This document shows, piece by piece, positions 13,097-19,899 of a DNA stretch of 19,899 nucleotides. The stretch's first letter is position 1, and every line of letters begins with the position of its first letter. The notes beneath the pieces are model-generated. The model was not told the origin of the DNA and did no database searches. It saw nothing but the letters and a program-made list of their open reading frames with translations. The stretch comes from Bdellovibrionaceae bacterium UBA3535. Lineage in GTDB: Bacteria; Bdellovibrionota; Bdellovibrionia; Bdellovibrionales; UBA840. A program made the translations under genes and the position numbers. The stretch is taken from positions 1 through 19,899 of the forward strand of contig DFOS01000001.1 of the NCBI GenBank assembly GCA_002376845.1, written 5' to 3'.

Positions 13097-14386
13097 TTAA
13101 AGCAGATCTTCTAAGCGCTTTTGGATCGTCTCGATATGCCTTTTGCCAGAGAAAATATCTTTGACATCTTTTTTAGTTAACACCGCTTTTATCTCCCGAT
13201 CCTTAAGAAGCGCATCTGCCAGATTTTGACCTGGCTTTAAAGAATGTGATAAGGCTTGCACCTTTTGATAAGCCTCTTCCCTACTCCACTTAGCCTTTTC
13301 AATTAAAGCCAACAATACATGTGAGGAAAACAAAGATCCACCCGATAGCTTCATATTGTCTAACATTCTTTCTTTATTTACCTGCAAACAATTGAGCAAG
13401 CGAGCCATCCTTAAGGTAACATAATGTATGAGCTCAAATGCATCCGGCAACATGATTCTTTCGGTAGAAGAATGGGAAATATCTCTTTCATGCCAAAGCG
13501 AAACGTTTTCTAAGGCTATATGAGAATAGGATTTTAAAACTCGGCACAGACCACTAATGTTTTCCGCGCTTATGGGGTTTTTCTTGTGCGGCATAGCTGA
13601 GGAGCCCTTTTGCCCCTTTGCAAAGCCCTCCACTACCTCACCTACTTCGGTGCGCTGCAAATGCCGAAGTTCAATAGCCAAGCGATCCAGTCCAGCAGCA
13701 TATAGTGCAAAGGCTAGGATTAATTCTGCATGGCGATCACGCGGCACCACCTGGGTGGCCACCATTTCTGTTTGCATATCCAGTTTTTTGGCGACATATT
13801 TTTCTACTTTTTCAGATTGAAAAGAATAAGTCCCCACAGCGCCAGACAGCTTGATCACCTGGCATTGATCCAAAGCCATTTCTAAACGCTCTTGGTTGCG
13901 CAAAAACTCTTGATAAAAGCCTGCCATCTTGTAGCCAAATGTTGTGGGCTCAGCGTGCATACCGTGAGTTCGACCACTGCACAAAGTTTTTTTGTGCTGA
14001 CGAATGAGCTTTAAAAAGGCCTTATCAAGTATATCCAATGCCTTGTAAAGCTCTTCACTTGCATTTTGTATTTGTAAACTGGTGGCACTATCCAATACAT
14101 CTGAAGAAGTCATTCCATAATGTACATAGCGGCCGTAATCACCAACGTAAGATGCCACATTGCTCACAAAGGCAATCACATCGTGTTTTGTTTTGGCTTC
14201 AATTTTTTTAATGCCTTCAATATCATATTTTGCTTTTCGTTGAATGGCCGAAGCTGCAGCCTGCGGAATGATTTTGAATTTTGCTTGCGCCTCTGCCACA
14301 GTCTTTTCAATGGTCAATAAGGCTGACCAGCGAGCCTCTTCTTCCCAGTGGCGTGCCATTTCTGGATTCTTATAACGTTCGATCAT
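13097..14386 (-). CDS. purB: adenylosuccinate lyase
   Basis: PurB performs two cleavages in purine synthesis, both releasing fumarate: SAICAR to AICAR and adenylosuccinate to AMP. The 429-residue protein matches the usual length of the shorter bacterial form. TSSDVLDSATS (93-103) and GRTHGMHAEPT with His141 (138-148) are active-site regions. The superfamily signature GSSAMPHKKNP lies at 261-271, with the catalytic Ser at 262 or 263. ATG 14384-14386 is preceded by AGAGGAAG. It overlaps the end of the unknown Rossmann-protein gene by 17 bp, which implies co-transcription from upstream. Nothing unusual is visible in the enzyme itself. Confidence 0.97.
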   Translation of the reverse strand: MIERYKNPEMARHWEEEARWSALLTIEKTVAEAQAKFKIIPQAAASAIQRKAKYDIEGIKKIEAKTKHDVIAFVSNVASYVGDYGRYVHYGMTSSDVLDSATSLQIQNASEELYKALDILDKAFLKLIRQHKKTLCSGRTHGMHAEPTTFGYKMAGFYQEFLRNQERLEMALDQCQVIKLSGAVGTYSFQSEKVEKYVAKKLDMQTEMVATQVVPRDRHAELILAFALYAAGLDRLAIELRHLQRTEVGEVVEGFAKGQKGSSAMPHKKNPISAENISGLCRVLKSYSHIALENVSLWHERDISHSSTERIMLPDAFELIHYVTLRMARLLNCLQVNKERMLDNMKLSGGSLFSSHVLLALIEKAKWSREEAYQKVQALSHSLKPGQNLADALLKDREIKAVLTKKDVKDIFSGKRHIETIQKRLEDLL

Positions 14387-15635
14387 GATTTCTGGCTTCC
14401 TCTAGCAAATGGTATAATTTTGTTTGTTCTCGCATGATGCTGGTTGCATCTTGCGCAGGCCATTCCTCTGGCGAGGACCAAGTTACGTTCCTCCAGGACT
14501 TACGTTTTTGTGCATTTAAATCACTTGTGGAATACATACAAAAACGCGGCGGACCTAAATCGTTAAAACTGTAAATATATTCTTGCGGCATCAAAGTGTC
14601 GGTAATGTCTAACATTGGCAAACGCTTGCCAATCAAACGATGAATCTCCAGTTTGATGTCTTCCAAATACTGCTTTTGAAAGCGTTGCGAGTTAGGTATT
14701 CGCAGCCAAATATCAAATTGATTGATATTTGTGGTCATTTGAAAAATCATTACATTTGTATTGTACCAAGGCCCATAAACATCATCGATTACCACAAAAT
14801 GGGGAGGTATGGACTTAAGATCCTCTATTTGCTTTACTTCAACACCATAACGTATCCATGACCATTGCGGCGCTGCCGCCTTATAGGGCTGTAAAATCTT
14901 TTGCACTCTTTCATCGAGCAAGCTGATTTCAATACCGCTTAACATGATTAGCCAACGGCTGGCTTCAATCAAAAAGGATCGGCCGCTAACCTCTAACTCC
15001 AGTCTTTGAATGGTCTTACCATCTTCACTTATATCTCGCAAAAAGCCGCCTTCAAATACCTCGACACCCGAGTTTTTTAAATCCTCAAGGGATTCTTGCA
15101 CCGCTTGCCTAGAGGCGAGTCGATGAAAAAAAGGCGATAAAAAAGGTGTTGCCAAAGTTTTACTGGAAAGAGCTTCTTTGTTTTCTTTGTAGCGTAAAGA
15201 ACTCAGATGATTGGCAAAATAAGCTGGCCATGCATTTTTAAATGTCTGTTTTTGTATTTTTGCAAATACATCTTTGGTGATATGCCCACGATCTAGATCG
15301 CGAAAATAATCCAAGAGAGCATCCGTAGCATAGCGCCGCATCTGCAAGCGGGACAGTGGCCCGGTACATTCAATGGGGCCTGCCTCTGGCCACAGGCAGA
15401 AACCAGCATCGGACTCCACAATGGTTTGTGCGTGGGTCATACTATAAATTTGTGAGTCACTGAGATCTTGCGAACGAAAAACACCAAAGGGCCCTTCCCA
15501 GTCGGCAGGTGTGGTACGAGGATAATTGTTGGAGAGATCGATCAAACTTACTTGAAAGCCGTTTTGTGCTAACTCTTTAGCCAACCAATGGCCTCTGCCA
15601 AATATACTAATTATGCCAACATCTTTTTTTCCCAT
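14370..15635 (-). CDS. Rossmann-fold (FAD/NAD(P)-binding) protein of unknown function
   Basis: The 421-residue product opens with a dinucleotide-binding beta-alpha-beta unit: VGIISIFGRG, then AKELAQNGFQVSLIDLS (about 6-35), with glycines at 13 and 15 and an acidic residue ending the second strand. This is the pattern of FAD- or NAD(P)-binding oxidoreductases, for example amine-oxidase-like or glycine-oxidase-like flavoproteins. The rest of the chain matches no family I can name. It has no signal peptide, so it is probably cytoplasmic. The stop overlaps purB by 17 bp, so it is the probable first gene of the run towards mpl. ATG 15633-15635 is the only good start; no clear ribosome site precedes it and a promoter-like pair lies immediately upstream, so the message may be leaderless. 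Cofactor binding is inference. Confidence 0.75.
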   Translation of the reverse strand: MGKKDVGIISIFGRGHWLAKELAQNGFQVSLIDLSNNYPRTTPADWEGPFGVFRSQDLSDSQIYSMTHAQTIVESDAGFCLWPEAGPIECTGPLSRLQMRRYATDALLDYFRDLDRGHITKDVFAKIQKQTFKNAWPAYFANHLSSLRYKENKEALSSKTLATPFLSPFFHRLASRQAVQESLEDLKNSGVEVFEGGFLRDISEDGKTIQRLELEVSGRSFLIEASRWLIMLSGIEISLLDERVQKILQPYKAAAPQWSWIRYGVEVKQIEDLKSIPPHFVVIDDVYGPWYNTNVMIFQMTTNINQFDIWLRIPNSQRFQKQYLEDIKLEIHRLIGKRLPMLDITDTLMPQEYIYSFNDLGPPRFCMYSTSDLNAQKRKSWRNVTWSSPEEWPAQDATSIMREQTKLYHLLEEARNHDRTL

Positions 15636-15641
15636 GAAGCA

Positions 15642-15670
15642 ATTATGTTTTAGGTAAATAAATATTGCAA
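15642..15670 (-). promoter_or_regulatory. candidate promoter for Rossmann protein-purB run
   Basis: On the minus strand TTGCAA (15665-15670) and CATAAT (15642-15647) are 17 bases apart, 4/6 and 5/6 to consensus. The expected transcript start, about 7 bases past the -10 box, falls at the ATG (15633-15635), so the mRNA would have little or no leader. TTGCAA is its own complement and could also serve a divergent promoter. Confidence 0.45.
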
Positions 15671-15740
15671 AACAAAAAACAAGTATTATGTAACGGTAAA
15701 GCGGCTATCTTTTTTCCTTCTTTCTACGTAGGATAGATTT

Positions 15741-16745
15741 ATGAAACAAAAGGTTTTGATCCTTCGCTTTTCTAGTTTCGGCGATATTGTTCAATCTTTA
15801 CGCTGTCCATTGGCCATCAAATCCGAATGGCCCGAGGCAGAAGTGCATTTTTTAACCAAGGATGCATTTGCCGATTTGTTAAAAAACCATCCTGGGATTG
15901 ATAAGGTGCATAGGTTGAGCAATAAGGCCAAATGGCAAGAATTGTGGGCCTTGTATCAGCAAATCAAAAGTGAAAATTACAGCCACATCTATGACGCTCA
16001 CAATAACCTTCGCTCGTTGATTTTACGCACGCTTTTGCTTTTTACGAAAGCCAATATATTGGTTCGCCCCAAGCACCGCTTCAAACGTTTTCTACTATTC
16101 CAATTGCGCTACAACCTTTTGCCAAAACCCTTTGTGGGACAAATCTCCTATCTAGAGCCCCTGAAAAGCTGGGGCATACAACATCGCCCACAAATAAAAG
16201 CCATGCAAATCCCCAAGCAAGAAAAGCAATTCGCCAATGCTTTGATGAAAACAGAATTTACTACCATCGCCGTCATGCCCTCGGCTGCTTGGCCGCTAAA
16301 AATATGGCCCAGTGATTATTGGGTTCGCTTGCTTGATCTGAGTGCGGAAAAGAATTTTTTTTGGTACTTTTTGGGCGGACCCAAAGATGATTTTATCGCC
16401 AGCATTTTAGAGATTTCGAAAAATAATAACTGTATGAATTTAAGTGGACGACTGTCCTTACTTGAATCTAGCGCCGTGGTCGAAGCGGCCGATTTTGTGA
16501 TCTCTAATGACACAGGCCTTCTGCATGTTGCCGACCAATTAGAAAAAAAAGGTTTTGCCTTCATTGGACCATCTGCCTTTGGCTATCCACTATCAGAAAG
16601 CATTCAGGTACTGGAAAAACCACTACCCTGTAAACCATGCTCGAAAGACGGCAGTGGTCGATGTAAAAATTCAGAATACCAAAAGTGTATGAAAAGCATT
16701 TTACCAGAAGAGGTTTTTGATAAATTATGCAAGAGAATTGGCTAA
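15741..16745 (+). CDS. glycosyltransferase family 9 protein, LPS heptosyltransferase
   Basis: This 334-residue protein is a GT9/GT-B enzyme that should transfer heptose to the inner core of lipopolysaccharide on the cytoplasmic side of the inner membrane. The N-terminus VLILRFSSFGDIVQSL (5-20) is the usual acceptor-side motif. MPSAAWPLKIWP and later NDTGLLHVADQL belong to the sugar-nucleotide-binding half. The C-terminal Cys cluster PCKPCSKDGSGRC, then KC, is common in this group. ATG 15741 has a GTAGGATAG-like ribosome site. The gene overlaps waaA by 19 bp (16727-16745), which links it to LPS core assembly. Whether it is heptosyltransferase I, II or another GT9 enzyme cannot be decided from this sequence. 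Confidence 0.9.
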   Translation: MKQKVLILRFSSFGDIVQSLRCPLAIKSEWPEAEVHFLTKDAFADLLKNHPGIDKVHRLSNKAKWQELWALYQQIKSENYSHIYDAHNNLRSLILRTLLLFTKANILVRPKHRFKRFLLFQLRYNLLPKPFVGQISYLEPLKSWGIQHRPQIKAMQIPKQEKQFANALMKTEFTTIAVMPSAAWPLKIWPSDYWVRLLDLSAEKNFFWYFLGGPKDDFIASILEISKNNNCMNLSGRLSLLESSAVVEAADFVISNDTGLLHVADQLEKKGFAFIGPSAFGYPLSESIQVLEKPLPCKPCSKDGSGRCKNSEYQKCMKSILPEEVFDKLCKRIG

Positions 16746-17977
16746 TTCTGATTTACCGTTTTTTACTTTATCCTGCGCTCTTTTTATTCTTGCGCCTTTT
16801 CTCCTTTACTCATCCCAAATTGGAGCGCTATTTTAGTGTTCGTAGGGGGCAATTTTGGCGCAAACACCAAGCGCCAGCCCGGCCCATCTGGCTACATTGC
16901 TCCTCCGGGGAATTGGAATATGCAAAACCCTTAATTCGCCAGTTAAAAAGCCGGGGAGACAATGTGTTTGTTTCCTACTTCTCTCCTAGTGTAGAAGGTG
17001 CTTTAAAGAAAGATCCGAATATAGATTTGTACCTACCCGCCCCCTATGATTTTGCAAGCCATATGCAGGATTTTATTCAATGGTTAAATCCGCAATCTTT
17101 GTATGTTGCCCGAACGGATGTTTGGCCGGAAATGCTATATCAATGCCATTTGGCTAAAGTTCCCGCCTTTTTGTTTTCTGCCACCCTTTCGGATAATAAC
17201 AAAAAAATTCACAACGCCCTAACGCGCAAAATTTTTCACACTTTATTTTCTTGGCTAGATCATATTTATTGCGTGGATCAAGAAGATGCGAAAAATTTTC
17301 TGCAGAAATTAGAGGTGCCGCACGTAAGCGTAACCGGCGACACACGCTACCTTCAGTGCCTCTACCGCCTCAACAATTTGCAATCAGAAATCGCAAAACC
17401 AGAAAAACCTTTCATCGTATTTGGCTCCACTTGGCCAAAAGATGAGGAAGTCATTCTGCCTGTTTTGAAAGACATTTTAAAGCTTGGCTATCAATGCATA
17501 TTGGTGCCCCATGAAGTCAAAACCGCACAGTTCTATGATCTTTTGCGAAACTTAAATCAAGCCCATATAGACTTCCAATTGTATTCCAAATCGGAAAAGC
17601 CTCTGGAGCGGGATGTAGTGGTTGTGGATGTGGTAGGCATTCTTGCTATATTATACAAAAATTGTGATCTAGCCTTTGTGGGAGGATCATTTAAGGGCTC
17701 AGTTCACTCCGTCATGGAACCCCTAGTGGCTGGCTCCGCCGTAATTGTAGGGCCGCATCACCATAACAACCGAGAAGCATTGGAATTTAAAAATATTTAT
17801 CATGAATCCCTGCCTATTGTTCGAGAAGTTCATGATAGCAAAGAGCTATTGCAGGCGGTGCGTGACTATGGGAACAGCTCCTCCAAAACTAGGCGTGACT
17901 TTATTCGACAAGAAATACAAAAGCATGCGGATATGGCGGCCAAAGGCCTACAAGAGATTCTTGATAGACAAAACTGA
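16727..17977 (+). CDS. waaA: 3-deoxy-D-manno-octulosonic acid (Kdo) transferase
   Basis: This GT30 enzyme transfers Kdo from CMP-Kdo to lipid A precursor at the inner membrane. The 416-residue product begins with a hydrophobic, membrane-associating segment (about 5-27). IWLHCSSGELEYAKPLI places Glu62 at the catalytic base; the usual motif is SVGE. VTGDTRY, FGSTWPKDEE, VPHE and FVGGSF also match the family. Deviations are RTDVWPE (129-135) where ETExWPN is typical, and GSVHSVMEPLVAG where GGHNxLEP is typical. These may reflect a divergent lineage or acceptor. It starts inside the heptosyltransferase gene (19-bp overlap) with no strong ribosome site, so translation is probably coupled. The family call is good, with Kdo as donor the likeliest choice. 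Confidence 0.88.
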   Translation: MQENWLILIYRFLLYPALFLFLRLFSFTHPKLERYFSVRRGQFWRKHQAPARPIWLHCSSGELEYAKPLIRQLKSRGDNVFVSYFSPSVEGALKKDPNIDLYLPAPYDFASHMQDFIQWLNPQSLYVARTDVWPEMLYQCHLAKVPAFLFSATLSDNNKKIHNALTRKIFHTLFSWLDHIYCVDQEDAKNFLQKLEVPHVSVTGDTRYLQCLYRLNNLQSEIAKPEKPFIVFGSTWPKDEEVILPVLKDILKLGYQCILVPHEVKTAQFYDLLRNLNQAHIDFQLYSKSEKPLERDVVVVDVVGILAILYKNCDLAFVGGSFKGSVHSVMEPLVAGSAVIVGPHHHNNREALEFKNIYHESLPIVREVHDSKELLQAVRDYGNSSSKTRRDFIRQEIQKHADMAAKGLQEILDRQN

Positions 17978-18009
17978 CGCATATCATAAGTAAAGCTAGA
18001 CATCTTGCA

Positions 18010-18043
18010 GAACCGTAATTTTCTCCCCATAATGGGGCGGTTC
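18010..18043. promoter_or_regulatory. nested inverted repeat in the peroxiredoxin leader
   Basis: GAACCG (18010-18015) pairs with CGGTTC (18038-18043), and inside it CCCC (18025-18028) pairs with GGGG (18034-18037) around a 5-base loop; nine bases bulge on the left. The structure lies 20 bases before the peroxiredoxin ATG. It has no T-run, so an operator or leader structure is likelier than a terminator for waaA. Confidence 0.4.
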
Positions 18044-18062
18044 ATTAAACAAAGGAGATACA

Positions 18063-18644
18063 ATGGCTGTATTAGTAGGCAAACAAGCACCGGATTTCAA
18101 ATCAAAGGCTGTATTTAAGCAAGACATTAAAGAAATATCTTTGTCCGATTACAAAGGCAAAAATGTCGTACTTTTCTTTTACCCACTAGATTTTACCTTT
18201 GTCTGCCCTACCGAGCTACACGCTTTTCAAGCGAAACTCAATGCCTTCAAAGAGCGCGGCGTGGAAGTTCTAGGCTGTTCCATCGATTCGGAATTCTCAC
18301 ATTTAGCATGGCTATCTACGCCAAAAGATAAAGGTGGAATTGAGGGTGTAGAATACGGAATCATCTCCGACATTGGCGGCAAAATCGCTTCTGCCTATGA
18401 TGTTCTTCATGATGATGGCGTTGCTTTTCGTGGATTATTTTTGATCGACAAAGAAGGCATTGTACGTCACCAAGTGGTGAACGACCTACCACTGGGCCGT
18501 AGTGTAGAAGAGGCCCTACGCATGGTAGATGCACTTGAGCACTTTGAGGAAAATGGCGAAGTCTGTCCAGCGAACTGGGAAAAGGGCGAAGATGCCATTC
18601 AAACCACACAAAAAAGTGTTGGCGACTACCTAGCTAAGCGCTAG
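18063..18644 (+). CDS. typical 2-Cys peroxiredoxin (AhpC/Prx1 type)
   Basis: This enzyme reduces hydrogen peroxide and organic peroxides with thiols in the cytoplasm. The 193-residue product has the peroxidatic Cys48 in PLDFTFVCPTE, Arg123 in AFRGLFLID, and the resolving Cys168 in GEVCPANW. The C-terminal YF helix of oxidation-sensitive eukaryotic forms is missing (it ends DYLAKR) and GGIEGV replaces GGLG, so it is probably the robust bacterial type. ATG 18063 is preceded by AAAGGAGA. A hairpin-forming leader lies upstream and a strong terminator follows, so it appears to be a single-gene unit. Its reductant (AhpF, thioredoxin or other) is not encoded in the window. Confidence 0.96.
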   Translation: MAVLVGKQAPDFKSKAVFKQDIKEISLSDYKGKNVVLFFYPLDFTFVCPTELHAFQAKLNAFKERGVEVLGCSIDSEFSHLAWLSTPKDKGGIEGVEYGIISDIGGKIASAYDVLHDDGVAFRGLFLIDKEGIVRHQVVNDLPLGRSVEEALRMVDALEHFEENGEVCPANWEKGEDAIQTTQKSVGDYLAKR

Positions 18645-18685
18645 ACGAATTGCGCCGTGCAATTTAAAAAAAATTCCATGAGAGT

Positions 18686-18714
18686 AAAGGGGTTGGTTCA
18701 ACCCCTTTTTTTTT
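18686..18714 (+). terminator. rho-independent terminator after peroxiredoxin gene
   Basis: AAAGGGGTTG (18686-18695) and CAACCCCTTT (18699-18708) form a perfect 10-bp stem with a GTT loop, and the T-run continues to 18714. This is the clearest terminator in the window. The acs ribosome site GGAGG begins directly after it, so acs transcription either starts upstream and reads through, or uses a promoter overlapping the terminator. Confidence 0.93.
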
Positions 18715-18724
18715 GGAGGCGCAA

Positions 18725-19899
18725 ATGCATCACCCTGACCATTCCAAATCCCTTGAAGACAATGAGAATTTCTGGCGCGAAGTTGCCAAGCGAATTGATT
18801 GGTACAAAGACTTTGAGCAAGTCAGTGATTGGACCTTTGAAAAGCCGGTAAAGATTCAATGGTTTCTAAATGGCAAAGTCAATGCCTCCTACAATTGCAT
18901 TGATCGCCACTTGGCAAAACATGCCGACAAAGTCGCCTTTTATTGGGAGCCAGATGATCCTAAAGAAAAATCTAGAACCATCACCTACCAAGAACTTTAT
19001 GAAGAAGTCTGCCGCTTAGCCAATGGACTAAAAGAAATGGGCGTTAAAAAAGGCGATCGTGTTACTCTCTATATGCCAATGATACCCGAGGCTTGTTATG
19101 CCATGTTGGCTTGCGCCCGCATAGGCGCCATTCACTCGGTGGTATTTGGCGGCTTTTCGCCTGAATCCATTGCCGGACGCATTCGGGATTGTAAAAGTGA
19201 ATACGTCTTAACAGCAGATGAAGGAAAACGCGGCGGCAAAACCATTCCTTTAAAAAAGAATGTGGACGAAGCCATTGAAAAATCCGGCGGCGTCAAAAAA
19301 GTCTTATGTTACAAACACACCGCTGCCAATATTGCGTGGCAAGAAGGCCGTGATGTGGATTGGCAATCTTTGGTCGACTCGCAGGCAGCGGAGTGCAAAC
19401 CAGAAGTGATGGACTCCGAGGACCCGCTTTTCATTCTTTACACCTCGGGCTCTACGGGAAAACCAAAAGGCATCTTGCATACCACTGGCGGCTATTTGAC
19501 TTACGCAGCCTACACCCACGAACTGGTTTTTAATTACCAAGCAGAAGATGTTTATTGGTGCACGGCTGATGTGGGATGGATCACGGGTCATTCCTATATT
19601 GTCTATGGCCCCCTTGCCAACGCTGCCACATCGGTAATATTTGAAGGTGTACCCAATTATCCAGATATGTCGCGCCATTGGCAAATCGTCGACAAATACA
19701 AAGTGAATATTTATTATACGGCTCCCACCGCCATTCGCGCCATGATGGCAAAGGGCAATGATTTTGTTAGTAAAAGCGATCGCTCCTCACTAAAGCTCTT
19801 GGGCTCGGTGGGTGAGCCCATCAATCCAGAAGCCTGGCGCTGGTACCATGAGGTGGTGGGCAATAAAAGATGCCCCATAGTCGATACTTGGTGGCAAAC
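18725..19899 (+). CDS. acs: acetyl-CoA synthetase (AMP-forming), 3' partial
   Basis: Acs activates acetate with ATP and CoA to acetyl-CoA through acetyl-AMP. The first 391 residues are present; the gene runs off the window, so the C-terminal domain with the regulatory and catalytic Lys is not seen. The N-terminus has the family pattern NFWREVAKRIDWYKDF, followed by WFLNGKVNASYNCIDRHL. The ATP-binding loop YTSGSTGKPKG is at 239-249. YWCTADVGWITGHSY and the final LLGSVGEPINPEAW are also characteristic of acetyl-CoA synthetases. ATG 18725 is preceded by GGAGG at a 5-base spacing. It follows the peroxiredoxin terminator directly. Confidence 0.97.
   Translation, partial: MHHPDHSKSLEDNENFWREVAKRIDWYKDFEQVSDWTFEKPVKIQWFLNGKVNASYNCIDRHLAKHADKVAFYWEPDDPKEKSRTITYQELYEEVCRLANGLKEMGVKKGDRVTLYMPMIPEACYAMLACARIGAIHSVVFGGFSPESIAGRIRDCKSEYVLTADEGKRGGKTIPLKKNVDEAIEKSGGVKKVLCYKHTAANIAWQEGRDVDWQSLVDSQAAECKPEVMDSEDPLFILYTSGSTGKPKGILHTTGGYLTYAAYTHELVFNYQAEDVYWCTADVGWITGHSYIVYGPLANAATSVIFEGVPNYPDMSRHWQIVDKYKVNIYYTAPTAIRAMMAKGNDFVSKSDRSSLKLLGSVGEPINPEAWRWYHEVVGNKRCPIVDTWWQ

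Overview
The window looks like chromosomal housekeeping DNA of a compact, moderately AT-rich, Gram-negative bacterium. Lipopolysaccharide genes (a heptosyltransferase and a Kdo transferase) and murein-recycling enzymes show the Gram-negative envelope. A lipoprotein with a tail resembling the AgmX/PglI C-terminal domain, a secreted trypsin-like protease and several small secreted Cys-rich proteins suggest Bdellovibrionota or a related delta-type lineage. That placement is inference; no rRNA or tRNA is visible. Genes are packed tightly, with 4 to 19 bp overlaps, convergent genes that share their stop regions, and several TTG starts.

Layout. (1) 1-2317: the end of an unknown gene runs into an FtsK/SpoIIIE translocase on the minus strand that stops after the motor and lacks the gamma domain. 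(2) 2318-4516: a divergent P-loop NTPase, then three small exported proteins, one of them a lipoprotein. (3) 4517-5430: a structured intergenic region and a HigB/HigA-like toxin-antitoxin module. (4) 5429-6735: a trypsin-like protease on the minus strand and a mostly non-coding stretch with one doubtful small ORF. (5) 6736-9756: aminopeptidase N coupled to Dps. (6) 9748-15635, minus strand: a probable five-gene run of unknown Rossmann protein, purB, ldcA, serine hydrolase and mpl. (7) 15741-17977: heptosyltransferase and Kdo transferase. (8) 18063-19899: a typical 2-Cys peroxiredoxin with a clear terminator, then acetyl-CoA synthetase cut by the window end.

How the genes work together. LdcA trims the murein tetrapeptide to the tripeptide and Mpl ligates the tripeptide to UDP-MurNAc. 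The serine hydrolase between them has no signal peptide and overlaps both reading frames, so it is a good candidate for a further cytoplasmic muropeptide-processing step. The two glycosyltransferases act in LPS core assembly. Dps and the peroxiredoxin are oxidative-stress functions.

The most notable observation is in the toxin gene. The annotated frame stops early at Arg-Arg-stop (AGG AGG TAA), but the +1 frame continues at once with GGNKNGQSKDITKAR, the conserved C-terminus of this toxin family, overlapping the first 56 bases of the antitoxin gene. This is either a programmed +1 frameshift, an inactivating one-base insertion, or a sequence error. A 14-bp perfect inverted repeat also covers the toxin start codon. 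No CRISPR array, insertion sequence, prophage or defence island was seen.
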